DNA of 64,000 nucleotides, from assembly GCA_964555935.1 (NCBI GenBank), contig CAZKUN010000001.1:53496-117495 (forward strand), read 5' to 3'. Under the pieces are notes generated by a model. It was not told where the DNA came from, ran no database searches, and saw only the letters and a list, made by a program, of their open reading frames with translations. The DNA is from CAZKUN01 sp964555935 (GTDB lineage Bacteria; Armatimonadota; Zipacnadia; Zipacnadales; VGFC01). How positions within the stretch are numbered: position 1 is the stretch's first letter; the number at the start of each line of letters is the position of its first letter. A program made the position numbers and the translations under genes. Below are positions 1-8,020 of the stretch, piece by piece.

Positions 1-324
1 CGCTTCTACACGATCCTCTACAGCCACCCGGCCGTTGAGGCAATCACCTGGTGGGACTTCGCGGACCGCAACGCCTGGCAGGGCGCTCCCGCCGGCTTCC
101 TGCGCAAGGATCTCTCGCCAAAGCCCGCCTACGAGCGCCTGCTGGGGCTGATCAAGGGCGAGTGGTGGACCGACGAGACGGGCGAGGCGGCAGGCGGCGA
201 GCTAAGCGTCCACGCGACGTACGGCGACTACGAAATCACCGCCCGCGCGGGCGACCGGACGAAGACGGTCGAGTTCCACCATCCCAAGGGCGGCGATGGC
301 GCCGTGACCGTGGCCCTGCCATAG
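1..324 (+). CDS. C-terminal end of a GH10-like endo-1,4-beta-xylanase (partial, 5' end outside window)
   Basis: Frame 1 is open from the first base to TAG at 322-324 and encodes 107 residues; the start lies outside the window. The segment contains ITWWDFADRNAWQG, then APAGFLRKDLSPKPAYERL, the end of the TIM barrel typical of GH10 xylanase-like proteins, where a Trp-rich strand precedes 'SPKPAYxxL'. A short beta-rich tail with Thr, Val and Phe follows the barrel. The family hydrolyses internal beta-1,4-xylosidic bonds, usually outside the cell; catalytic glutamates and a signal peptide would be in the missing part. It converges on the sugar isomerase gene, with a terminator hairpin between them. 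Family placement rests on about 60 residues, so activity is inferred. Confidence 0.6.
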   Translation, partial: RFYTILYSHPAVEAITWWDFADRNAWQGAPAGFLRKDLSPKPAYERLLGLIKGEWWTDETGEAAGGELSVHATYGDYEITARAGDRTKTVEFHHPKGGDGAVTVALP

Positions 325-378
325 GGGAGCGCCAAGGCGATCATCCCGAACGCGTGAGCACCAAACCACCATAAGCGT

Positions 379-413
379 GAAGGCCCGACCTCAGACGGCG
401 AGGTCGGGCCTTC
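379..413. terminator. Bidirectional intrinsic terminator-like hairpin
   Basis: A perfect 14-bp inverted repeat (379-392 against 400-413) encloses a 7-nt loop, followed by GTTT on the plus strand. It sits between two convergent genes, the GH10 end and the isomerase, so it can end both transcripts. The stem is strong but the T-tract is short. Confidence 0.7.
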
Positions 414-455
414 GTTTCGCACCGCAGGCGGCGGATTGACGGAATCAGGTACGAC

Positions 456-1424
456 TTACGCCCAGGTCATCTCGCCGGCGTCCTCGAAGATCACGGCCTC
501 CCTGAGGAGCGCGATGGCTTTGAGGAAGCCCTCATCGTTGGACATGAGGCTATCCTCGTGCTCGATCGACAGCACGCCGTCATAGCCGCACATGCGCAAC
601 GTGGAGATCATGTCCTTCCACACCTCCATGCCGTTGCCGTAGCCGACGGAGCGGAAGATCCACGCGCGGTTCACCTCGTCGTCGTAGTGCTTGGTGTCGA
701 GCACGCCGTTGATCCGCGAATTCCACTCATAGACTTTGCTGTCCTTGGCGTGGAAGTGCTTGATGATGTCGCCCTTGCCCTGCAGCCAGCGAATGGCGGC
801 GCTGTTGTCGATGCCCTGCCAGAAGAGGTGGCTGGGATCGTAGTTGGCGCACATGCGCTCGCCGCATGCGTCGCGGAGCTTCATGAGGCTCTCTGGGTTG
901 TAGACCAGGAAGTTCGGGTGCATCTCAAAGCACATGTCGACGCCGTTCTTGTCGAGGAACGCGTTCTCCTTGGTCCAGTACTTGGTGGCGACACCCCACT
1001 GGTAGACAAGCGCGTCGGCATGATCCTCCGGCCAGGGCGCGACGACCCAGTTCGGGACCTTGTCGCCAGGGCCGCCGGCCGGGAGACCGGAGAAGCCGTT
1101 GACGCAGGTGATGCCCAGCTTCGCGGCGAGCGATACGGTCGCGCGGAAGACCGCGTGGTGCGCCTTGGCGATCGCCGGATCCGGGTGCAGCGGATTGCCG
1201 TGGCACGAGAGCGCCGAGATGACCATACCCCGGCTCTCGACGGCCTTCAGCAGCGCGTCGCGCTTGGCTTTGCTCTTGTTCAGCTCGACAGGATTGCAGT
1301 GATCGTCCGGCGGGTAGTTGCCGGTGCCAAGCTCGACGGCCTGCAGGCCATGCTCGGCGTAGAAATCGAGTACGGCCTCCAACGGCTGGTCGGTCCATGC
1401 GGCGGACAGCGCGCCGATCTTCAT
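456..1424 (-). CDS. Sugar phosphate isomerase/epimerase (xylose isomerase-like TIM barrel)
   Basis: This 322-residue cytoplasmic protein belongs to the AP-endonuclease-2/xylose-isomerase-like TIM-barrel superfamily. Members interconvert keto- and aldo-sugars or inositol derivatives using a divalent metal. Metal-ligand segments are visible: AVELGTGNYP near the N-terminus, CFEMHPNF, NYDPSHLFWQ, KHFHAKDSK and LSIEHEDS near the end. The frame is open upstream to 1535, but the extra residues look like non-conserved leader. I place the start at ATG 1424 (MKIGALSAAW), which has AGGGGG about 12 nt upstream. Its 5' region abuts the broken vapC remnant. With the Gfo/Idh/MocA gene upstream it probably works in sugar or inositol catabolism; the exact substrate cannot be told. 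Confidence 0.85.
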   Translation of the reverse strand: MKIGALSAAWTDQPLEAVLDFYAEHGLQAVELGTGNYPPDDHCNPVELNKSKAKRDALLKAVESRGMVISALSCHGNPLHPDPAIAKAHHAVFRATVSLAAKLGITCVNGFSGLPAGGPGDKVPNWVVAPWPEDHADALVYQWGVATKYWTKENAFLDKNGVDMCFEMHPNFLVYNPESLMKLRDACGERMCANYDPSHLFWQGIDNSAAIRWLQGKGDIIKHFHAKDSKVYEWNSRINGVLDTKHYDDEVNRAWIFRSVGYGNGMEVWKDMISTLRMCGYDGVLSIEHEDSLMSNDEGFLKAIALLREAVIFEDAGEMTWA

Positions 1425-1512
1425 GACAGGTGTGCCCCCTATGTTAATGCTCGGCCGGCCCTCAGGCCGGTCGATTGCGGATATAGACTCCGATGCCGGA
1501 TCGGAGACAGCG

Positions 1513-2009
1513 TCACCATGTGACGTCGACGCCAACTTCTTTCACTCGGCCTCTCAGCCTTACGTCAGACGCCAGGTCAAGGCAGAGGCTGTGATCGAAG
1601 GTCCATAGTTCCATCCCGTAACCCTCAGCCATTGCTACGAAGTAGGCATCATAGCTGCCCACATCCAGCGCTCGCCGTAGGTCCCAAGCCTCCTGTCGTA
1701 GGTCATCCAGCACGGCGACTTCGTCAAGAGGCAGCGCGGACGACATCGGCGTAGGCCGCGTCAACGTCCGTGAGCGACAACCCGAGCCCGTCGCGCGTGT
1801 GGCGGTCCCGGTGCCGTTTGTGTCCGGCGACTTGCTGGAACTCAGCCCAGAACAACGTCGGGAACATGGGCCCGCACGTCCCCGGACATCACGTCGGACA
1901 GCACGTCCGAGGCTTGAGTATATCGGCTCGCCTCATGAAAGGCCCACGCGACTATTACGCTCGTGTCCAGCACGACATCAGCAGGCAGGGACGGCACGGC
2001 GGAACCCAC
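1513..2009 (-). pseudogene. VapC-type PIN-domain toxin, disrupted by two frameshifts
   Basis: Read in three successive frames, this stretch encodes one PIN-domain RNase. A GTG at 2009 starts a piece with LDTSVIVAWAFHEAS, holding the first catalytic Asp, and ending HVPDVVLG at an in-frame TGA near 1818. Coding resumes in another frame as WAEFQQVAGHKRHRD...AAYADVVRAAS, stopping near 1728. The final frame carries LPLDEVAVLDDL, YDAYFVAMAEGYG and LWTFDHSLC, the typical PIN C-terminus with the third acidic site. The order and lengths match a normal toxin of about 150-160 residues, so it is one gene with two frameshifts, from decay or assembly error. The GTG lies 3 nt after the stop of the upstream small gene, as in toxin-antitoxin operons. 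An intact product would cleave RNA. Confidence 0.8.
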
Positions 2010-2012
2010 GAA

Positions 2013-2333
2013 TCAGCTCTCCTCGGACGCTGCATCGTCTGGCGTGGTCTCGGGCATCGCTTGCCGACGGCGCTCCATGTCATTCCACTCGGCCCGCCGT
2101 TGCTCTGTCTCGGCGACAGGTGGCTCGTAGCATATCCCTCTCCGAACGACGCCCGCAGCCGTGCGCAAGGTCCTGAGGTGGTTCTCCCTCGCTCGGACGA
2201 GGCCATTCTGCCTGCACCAGTCCTCGACCTCGCGGATCGCGTCGACATTGTTCTCCGCGGTACTATCGACGAAGACCGGCACGCCGCGTCGCTTGGCTTC
2301 GTCGACGGGTGGATACGTCTGGACGATAGGCAT
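2013..2333 (-). CDS. Small hypothetical protein, putative antitoxin of the adjacent PIN toxin
   Basis: A 106-residue protein with no family I recognise. It begins MPIVQTYPPVDEAKRRGVPV, has a charged helical middle and ends in a disordered acidic tail (TTPDDAASEES). A strong Shine-Dalgarno (GGAGGAGGT) lies just upstream of ATG 2333. The toxin GTG follows its stop by 3 nt, the tight coupling of vapBC pairs, and its size suits an antitoxin. It lacks an obvious ribbon-helix-helix or AbrB DNA-binding signature, so the role rests on position alone. Because the toxin is broken, this may be an orphan antitoxin or immunity remnant. Confidence 0.55.
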   Translation of the reverse strand: MPIVQTYPPVDEAKRRGVPVFVDSTAENNVDAIREVEDWCRQNGLVRARENHLRTLRTAAGVVRRGICYEPPVAETEQRRAEWNDMERRRQAMPETTPDDAASEES

Positions 2334-2373
2334 GGATCACACCTCCTCCCCAGAGGTTCAATGGCGCGGCCGG

Positions 2374-3552
2374 CTATTTCTTGACGTTGACCCACTTGCG
2401 GTCCTTCGATGCGGTCTCGCAAGCATCCAGGACGGCCTGGGTCCTCACCGCGTCCTCGAAGTTCGGCTCGACCGGCTTGCCCGTGGCGACGCCGTTGATG
2501 AGGTCGAACGCGGTGTTGATGAACGTGTGCTCATAGCCGATGATGTGCGCGACCGGCCAGTAGCGCGGGCCCGCGTCGGTGGCCATGAACGGATGCTCGT
2601 CCGCCGTCGCCTGGATCAGCCGGAAGCCGAGTCGGTCGGCCGGATCGGAGCAGTTGTAGTATTGCAGCTCGTTCATCTTCTCCAGGTCAAAGACGATGCT
2701 GCCCTTGGAGCCGTTGACCTCGAAGCTGTTATAGTTCTTCCGCCCCGCGGCAAAGCGCGTCGCCTCCATCGTGCCCATCGCGCCGTTCTTGAACTCGCAC
2801 TGCGCGGTGACCCCATCGTCGACATCGACAGTGCCCATCGGCGCGTTCTTGGCGGCCTTACCGCCGAGTCCCGTGTCGAACGCATCGAGCTTCGGGCGCT
2901 TCTTGATGAAGGTCTTCATCGCGCATGAGACCTTGCTGATATCCCCGAGTAACCAGAGCGCGAGGTCGATGCTGTGGGCCATGAGATCGCCGAGCGAACC
3001 CGAGCCGGCGATCCTCTTCTGCACGCGCCACATCATCGGCACATCCGGCGGCATCAGCCAATCCTGCAGGTAGAAGCTGCGCCAGTGGTAGATCTCGCCG
3101 AGGTCGCCATTCTCGATCATTCTTTTGGCGAGCGAGACCGCCGGCGCGCGGCGGTAGTTGTGGCAGATCATGTTGATGCAGCCGGCCTTCTTGACCGCCG
3201 CAAGCGCTCTCTTGGCGTCCGCGAGGCTGGTAGCCAGGGGCTTCTCGCAGAAGATGTGCTTGCCGGCCTTGGCTGCGGCGACGACCATGTCAACGTGCTG
3301 GTTGTTCGGCGAGGTGATGTCGACCAGGTCGACATCATCGCGCTCGAGCAACTTCTGAAACTTGGTCTCCGTGTCTTCCCAGCCGAACTGATCGGCGCAC
3401 GATTCGAGCCGGTCTTTCGTCCGCCCGCACAGCACTTTCATGACGGGCTTTGCTTTCGCATCCGGGAAGTAGAACGGTAGCTGCCGATAGGCGTTGCTGT
3501 GGGCTCGGCCCATGAAGTTGTAGCCGACGAGGCCTACTCGCACTTCTTTCAC
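2374..3552 (-). CDS. Gfo/Idh/MocA family oxidoreductase
   Basis: A 392-residue NAD(P)-dependent dehydrogenase. The N-terminal Rossmann fold starts at once with VGLVGYNFMGRAHSNAY. The family's EKP motif appears as FCEKPLATS near residue 100, and the C-terminal alpha/beta substrate domain includes GSGSLGDLMAHSIDLALWLLG, with the usual catalytic Asp/His region. Members oxidise hydroxyl groups of sugars, inositols or glycosides in the cytoplasm. The start is GTG at 3552, with GGAGGGG 4-5 nt before it. It is divergent from rhaA across 252 bp and lies upstream of the putative antitoxin gene and the isomerase on the same strand. Together with RhaA and ThuA it suggests a sugar-oxidation route; its own substrate is unknown. 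Confidence 0.9.
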   Translation of the reverse strand: MKEVRVGLVGYNFMGRAHSNAYRQLPFYFPDAKAKPVMKVLCGRTKDRLESCADQFGWEDTETKFQKLLERDDVDLVDITSPNNQHVDMVVAAAKAGKHIFCEKPLATSLADAKRALAAVKKAGCINMICHNYRRAPAVSLAKRMIENGDLGEIYHWRSFYLQDWLMPPDVPMMWRVQKRIAGSGSLGDLMAHSIDLALWLLGDISKVSCAMKTFIKKRPKLDAFDTGLGGKAAKNAPMGTVDVDDGVTAQCEFKNGAMGTMEATRFAAGRKNYNSFEVNGSKGSIVFDLEKMNELQYYNCSDPADRLGFRLIQATADEHPFMATDAGPRYWPVAHIIGYEHTFINTAFDLINGVATGKPVEPNFEDAVRTQAVLDACETASKDRKWVNVKK

Positions 3553-3804
3553 GGGGTCCCCTCCTTAAGAGTCACTTTCCCGTCGGCGCGAGCCAAACTG
3601 GCGCCGCTGCCGCTCCGGGTCACAATGGCGTTGAAAGGACTGCGAGCATTCGGCAAACGCGCCGATCTCCCCTTCTTGCCCTTGGTGAATCTGACGGGAT
3701 CATTACCCGGAGGAGGGTCGCGCTGGTCCGGCGAAGCGTCCCCCGTTATCCGATGAGCCAGGTAATCACCCTCGCAGTCGCATGGGCTGCGGGAAGGAAC
3801 TACG

Positions 3805-5094
3805 ATGCCGAAGAAAGCCCCAAAACAGATGCAGGCCCCGACGGCCAAACAGATCCAAAGCGCGTACGCCGCGGCGAAAGACCGATTCGCGGCGCTTGGC
3901 GTGAACGCAGACGTGGCTGTCAAGACCGCCTTGGGTGTGCCGATCTCAGTCCATTGCTGGCAGGCTGACGACGTCGCCGGTCTTGAGACCAAACCCGAAG
4001 GGCTTAGCCAGGGCGGGATCCAGGCGACAGGCAACTTCCCCGGCGCGGCCACGAATGGCGATGAGATCCGCCAAGACTACGACAAGGCGGCGAGCCTCAT
4101 CCCCGGCGCGCTTCGCTTCAACCTCCACGGGAGTTACGCCGAGACGGGCGACAAAGTCATCGATCGCGACGCCATTCAGCCGAGACATTTTTCGGCCTGG
4201 CTCGACTGGGCCAAGGAGAAGGGGTATGGGCTGGACTTCAACCCCACCTACTTCGCGCACCCGCTGGCCGAAGACGGCATGACGCTGGCGCATCGCGATC
4301 CGGCTATCCGAGAGTTCTGGGTCAACCATGGCATCGCGTCGCGCAAGATCGCGCGCGCCTTCGCCAAAGAGGTCGGCCCATGCGTGTGCAACATTTGGAT
4401 TCCCGACGGCATGAAGGACAGCGCGGTCGACCGCTGGAGCCATCGTCAATGGCTCGTGGAGGCGCTCGACGCGACGCTCGAGACGAAGATGAAGGGCGTG
4501 ATCGACGCGGTCGAGAGCAAGCTGTTTGGCATCGGCTGCGAGGACTTCACGGTCGGTAGCCACGAGTTCTACCTGCTCTACGCCCAGACCCGCAAGACGG
4601 TGCTCTGCTACGACCTCGGACACTTCCACCCGACCGAGAGCATCGCCGACAAGCTGTCTTCGACCATGCAGTTCATCGACCACATCCTCGTCCACGTCAG
4701 CCGTGGCGTCCGCTGGGACAGCGACCACGTAGTGCTCTACCGCGACGACGTCAAGGCGCTGTGTGACGAGGCGACACGCGGCAAGGTCGTCGACAAAATC
4801 TACTGGGCGCTCGATTTCTTCGATGCCAGCATCAACCGCATCGGCGCGTGGGTCGTCGGGACTCGGACGCTGCGCAAGGCGCTGCTGAACGCGCTGCTGG
4901 AGCCGACGAAGCTGCTCGCGAAGGCCGAGGCAGACGGTAAGGGCGCGGAGAAACTGGCGCTGCAGGAGTTGCGCGGCGAGCTCCCGTTTGGGGCGGTCTG
5001 GGACTACGCGTGCCTCCAAGCCGATACGCCCCCCGCAGCAAGCTGGCTCGCGGACATGTACGAGTACGAGAAGAGCGTGCTGGCCGAGAGATGA
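3805..5094 (+). CDS. rhaA: L-rhamnose isomerase
   Basis: A 429-residue, metal-dependent TIM-barrel isomerase converting L-rhamnose to L-rhamnulose in the cytoplasm. It follows E. coli RhaA almost end to end: ISVHCWQADDVAGLE, GGIQATGNFPG, NIWIPDGMKD, DAVESKLFGIG, the metal segments YDLGHFHPTES and RWDSDHVVLY, and DFFDASINRIGAWVVGTR. Length is close to the usual 420 residues. ATG 3805 follows GGAAGGA at good distance. No rhamnulokinase (rhaB) or aldolase (rhaD) gene is near; the neighbours are an oxidoreductase and ThuA. The enzyme may therefore act in a non-phosphorylating or distributed pathway. The 252-bp gap upstream is shared with the divergent oxidoreductase; I saw no convincing promoter there. 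Confidence 0.95.
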   Translation: MPKKAPKQMQAPTAKQIQSAYAAAKDRFAALGVNADVAVKTALGVPISVHCWQADDVAGLETKPEGLSQGGIQATGNFPGAATNGDEIRQDYDKAASLIPGALRFNLHGSYAETGDKVIDRDAIQPRHFSAWLDWAKEKGYGLDFNPTYFAHPLAEDGMTLAHRDPAIREFWVNHGIASRKIARAFAKEVGPCVCNIWIPDGMKDSAVDRWSHRQWLVEALDATLETKMKGVIDAVESKLFGIGCEDFTVGSHEFYLLYAQTRKTVLCYDLGHFHPTESIADKLSSTMQFIDHILVHVSRGVRWDSDHVVLYRDDVKALCDEATRGKVVDKIYWALDFFDASINRIGAWVVGTRTLRKALLNALLEPTKLLAKAEADGKGAEKLALQELRGELPFGAVWDYACLQADTPPAASWLADMYEYEKSVLAER

Positions 5095-5137
5095 CTGCGC
5101 CGGCAACCGACGCTGGCGATTTTCGCCGGTCTGGTCT

Positions 5138-5153
5138 GTCGTCACGTGACGAC
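5138..5153. promoter_or_regulatory. 16-bp perfect palindrome, candidate operator
   Basis: GTCGTCACGTGACGAC is an exact 16-bp palindrome centred in the rhaA-thuA gap, 44 bp after the rhaA stop and about 100 bp before thuA. Its size and symmetry suit a dimeric regulator. No regulator gene is nearby, so the binding protein is unknown. Confidence 0.35.
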
Positions 5154-5192
5154 AAACGCCCGCATCCCGTACAACGAAGGCACCCAGCGCGC

Positions 5193-5215
5193 GTGGAAAC
5201 TCAAGGAGTTTCCAC
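5193..5215 (+). promoter_or_regulatory. Inverted repeat ahead of thuA (operator or terminator hairpin)
   Basis: A perfect 10-bp stem (5193-5202 with 5206-5215) has a 3-nt loop and sits 39 nt before the thuA ATG. No T-run follows, so a classical intrinsic terminator is unlikely. It could be a LacI-type operator or an mRNA hairpin limiting read-through from rhaA. Confidence 0.35.
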
Positions 5216-5254
5216 GGAGATCCGGCCTACGGACGTCCAACGGAGACACTGCAC

Positions 5255-5893
5255 ATGAAGGCGCTTATCGTGTTTGGCGGGTGGGACGGTCACTACCCGG
5301 TCGAAGTTGGGAAGATCATGCAGGAGGGCCTCGAAGCAGCCGGCTTTGGAGTCGAGATGGCCGACACCCTCGATGCTCTGAAGGACGTGGAGAAACTCAA
5401 GGGGCTCGACCTGATCGTGCCCCACTGGACGATGGGCAAGATTGAGGCGGACCAACTCGCCCCCATGCTCGAGGCAGTCATGGAAGCTGGCGTGGGCATC
5501 GGCGGCCTGCACGGCGGGATGGGCGACGCGTTCCGCGAGCAGACGGAGTACCAGTACATGGTCGGCGGCCAGTGGGTCGCGCATCCGGGTGGCGCGGATG
5601 TCACCTACGGAGTCCATATCGAGGACACCGAGGACGAGATCACGGCTGGTATGAGTGACTTTGAGGTCACCTCCGAACAGTATTACATGCACGTTGACCC
5701 GGCGATCAAGGTCCTCGCCACGACCAAGTTCGGCAATACCGTCATGCCCGTGACGTGGACGAAGATGTATGGCAAGGGGCGCGTGTTCTACTGCTCGCTC
5801 GGGCACACGCCCGACGTGGCGGAGAAGCCGGAGGTCATCGGCATGGTGGTGCGCGGCATGGTGTGGGCCGCCAAGGGCAAGGCTAACGCATAG
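5255..5893 (+). CDS. ThuA-like domain protein (trehalose utilisation family)
   Basis: A 212-residue cytoplasmic protein with the class-I glutamine-amidotransferase-like fold of ThuA. It begins KALIVFGGWDGHYP. The signature segments IGGLHGGMGDAFR, GGQWVAHPGG, EQYYMHVDP and VFYCSLGHTPD are all present, and the length is typical of single-domain ThuA proteins. ThuA proteins are linked to catabolism of trehalose, sucrose or other glycosides, often beside Gfo/Idh/MocA genes and isomerases as here, but their reaction is poorly defined. ATG 5255 has GGAGA about 8 nt upstream. It probably shares control with rhaA. Confidence 0.9.
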   Translation: MKALIVFGGWDGHYPVEVGKIMQEGLEAAGFGVEMADTLDALKDVEKLKGLDLIVPHWTMGKIEADQLAPMLEAVMEAGVGIGGLHGGMGDAFREQTEYQYMVGGQWVAHPGGADVTYGVHIEDTEDEITAGMSDFEVTSEQYYMHVDPAIKVLATTKFGNTVMPVTWTKMYGKGRVFYCSLGHTPDVAEKPEVIGMVVRGMVWAAKGKANA

Positions 5894-5920
5894 AGCCCGC
5901 CTGACACAACTTCTGGGATC

Positions 5921-5956
5921 GAGAATGCGCCGTCCGGGCACCGGCGGCGCATTCTC
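5921..5956 (+). terminator. Terminator-like hairpin after thuA
   Basis: A 12-bp perfect stem (5921-5932 with 5945-5956) has a 12-nt GC-rich loop, 28 nt after the thuA stop. A T-tract is missing, so it is either a weak terminator or a 3'-end stabiliser. Confidence 0.5.
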
Positions 5957-6041
5957 GGCTTACAGGGGTCGGCAGGATCCGCTGACCGGAACCGATGGGA
6001 TGGATGGGGCGTCCTAGGCACTGTGAGGGGGTGCGGAGCAT

Positions 6042-7988
6042 ATGCATTCGAGACAACGCGTGGTGACGGCAACGGCCATGCTTCTGGCGCTCACCCTCGT
6101 CGCCGGCTGCAGCGACGAGGACATCGAGCGCACCATCGGCAAGCAGACGTCCGCTGCCATAGAATCATCGTACCACGTCGTCGACGACCCCCTGCTCGCC
6201 GATTACATCAACACGATGGGTCACATCCTCGTTGGCCATTCGCGCCGCCAGGACATCCCGTACGACTTCAAGGTGCTTGAGACGGACATCGTCAATGCGG
6301 CCGCCGTGCCCTGGGGGTATGTCTACCTGACCACAGGGCTGCTGGAGTTTGTCGAGTCCGAAGACGAACTGTGGGCCATCACGGGGCACGAAATCGGCCA
6401 CCAAGTCGGCCACGACTCCGTCAAAGCCGTCAAGGAGAGCATCCTCCTCTCGCTGGCAACGGTGATCATCGGCCGCGAGACGGCGCTCGGAGGCGACATC
6501 GCGGAGTTGGGCTTTGACATACTGCAACTGAAGCACAGCCGCGAGGCCGAATACGAAGCCGACGATCACGGCACGGAGGTCATGTTCGCCGCGGGGTATG
6601 ACCCGGTCGCGCAGACCCGCTTCTTCGACCGACTCAAGTCCGAATTCGAGAAGCGCCGCCCATCCCGCCTGGAGACGCTGTTTCTGACGCACCCGCCGTC
6701 TGACGCGCGCATCAGGCGTCAGTTCGACAAGCCCGAACTCGCGCTAGACTCTGTCGATTCGCTCACGCAGATCGGCGCTGGCTACGCGCGGCGAGCACGA
6801 TACGCCGAGGCGATCGCCAAGCTCTCCGCAGCCGCGGAAGCCGACCCGTCGGCCGTGCAGGCTCGATTGCTTCTGGCGAAGTGCCACATGGCACGTGGGG
6901 AGCGAGAGGATGCGGCGCGAGTCTACGCGGAGGCCGTGAAACTCGACCCCGCATCCCACGCGGCCCAGGCAGGCGTGGAGGCGGCCAAGCCCACTGCACC
7001 GTCCGAGCCCGACGTCAGCACAACACCTGATGCGGCGTCTGCCGCGCATGAGGAGATCGAGCGGGCCACCGGAGATGCCGAGGAATCGGGCGGACGGATC
7101 CTGGCTGCCGCGGCCGGACTCGATAAGGAACTCAAGCCCGCGACACGAGCGATGGAGCGTGGAGCCGACACTCTTGTGGGCGTCGGACAGCGCTCGGCGG
7201 GTGCGCCCGAGCCCGCGCGCCGACTGGCACTTGAGGCCGGCATCGCCATCACCCAGGCGGGCGAGTGCGTCTACGCGATCGAACGTATGGGCGCGGTCGG
7301 TATCGATTCCGCGGACAGCCTCAAGCGGTCGCTCGCAAGAGCGCGCGACCTCGATGCCACGGAGCTATCCCCCGCCGAAGTCGAAATCCTGTCCCGATCG
7401 GCTCGTGAGGCGCGCCGCTGCGCAGTGGACCTGGACGCTGTGGTGGCGACACTCCCAAGTCTCGCTCGCACGGCCCGCAACGCAGGGCGCGTCGCGCAGA
7501 CCGCCACAGTGCGTCTCAGCAGCGCCATGACGCCCGTCTCGAGCATCACGGAACGCCAAATCGCGGTCGACACGATCAAGCTGTCGAACCAACGGGCATC
7601 GGAGGCTCGCGAGGACGCCCGGCGAGAGGCCGAGCGCGCGGTGCTGGCCAGGACCCGCTCACTGACTGTTGAGATCAACATCGGCGCGCTTGCGCTGGGC
7701 AAGATCCGTGCAGAAGCCATCGACGACCTCGTCGCCTACTACACTCAGAGTGACCCGGCGACGGTCCAGGCCGTCCGCGTCGACAGCGGGCTTGGACACG
7801 GTGAGACAGCGGTGATCCTCGCGGCGGCCAAGAGCTCGCAGAGGCCGCCTGAAACCGTCGTCGCGTCGTCAGGCGAGGGGATGGACATCGTGGACGCCGC
7901 GGAGAGCAGCGGCGGGCGACTACAGTACGTGAACATGTTCCTCAAGTTCATCGCCGACGCGCTGGCCCACGAGGCGGCGGCATCATAG
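6042..7988 (+). CDS. M48-family (BepA-like) metalloprotease lipoprotein with TPR and long helical tail
   Basis: A 648-residue protein. A lipoprotein signal ends in LTLVAGC (lipid Cys23). The peptidase domain contains HEIGHQVGH (zinc H116 and H120, E117 general base) and the third-ligand region EAEYEADDHG near 169-177. A DPxxQxRFF segment and HPPSDARIRR follow, as in M48 YfgC/BepA proteins. A TPR-like region covers about 225-310, as in BepA, which trims misfolded outer-membrane proteins and LptD. From about 340 on there is an Ala/Arg/Glu-rich helical tail of some 300 residues that I do not recognise and that ordinary BepA (about 490 residues) lacks. ATG 6042 was chosen. It is probably periplasmic, tethered to a membrane; the OstA/LptD-type protein at the far end of the window is a plausible type of client. 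Confidence 0.85.
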   Translation: MHSRQRVVTATAMLLALTLVAGCSDEDIERTIGKQTSAAIESSYHVVDDPLLADYINTMGHILVGHSRRQDIPYDFKVLETDIVNAAAVPWGYVYLTTGLLEFVESEDELWAITGHEIGHQVGHDSVKAVKESILLSLATVIIGRETALGGDIAELGFDILQLKHSREAEYEADDHGTEVMFAAGYDPVAQTRFFDRLKSEFEKRRPSRLETLFLTHPPSDARIRRQFDKPELALDSVDSLTQIGAGYARRARYAEAIAKLSAAAEADPSAVQARLLLAKCHMARGEREDAARVYAEAVKLDPASHAAQAGVEAAKPTAPSEPDVSTTPDAASAAHEEIERATGDAEESGGRILAAAAGLDKELKPATRAMERGADTLVGVGQRSAGAPEPARRLALEAGIAITQAGECVYAIERMGAVGIDSADSLKRSLARARDLDATELSPAEVEILSRSAREARRCAVDLDAVVATLPSLARTARNAGRVAQTATVRLSSAMTPVSSITERQIAVDTIKLSNQRASEAREDARREAERAVLARTRSLTVEINIGALALGKIRAEAIDDLVAYYTQSDPATVQAVRVDSGLGHGETAVILAAAKSSQRPPETVVASSGEGMDIVDAAESSGGRLQYVNMFLKFIADALAHEAAAS

Positions 7989-8020
7989 TCGACAGTGCTG
8001 GGGTTGAGGCGGGGGAGGGA

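Noticed and set aside
558..1523. Plus-strand open frame of 321 codons opposite the sugar isomerase
   Set aside because: It mirrors the isomerase gene; its product is full of Val, Ala and Arg with no recognisable motif, as expected from high-GC codon use on the other strand.
3946..5145. Minus-strand open frame of 399 codons opposite rhaA
   Set aside because: RhaA on the plus strand is unambiguous; the antisense frame has the composition of a GC shadow and no homologous motif.
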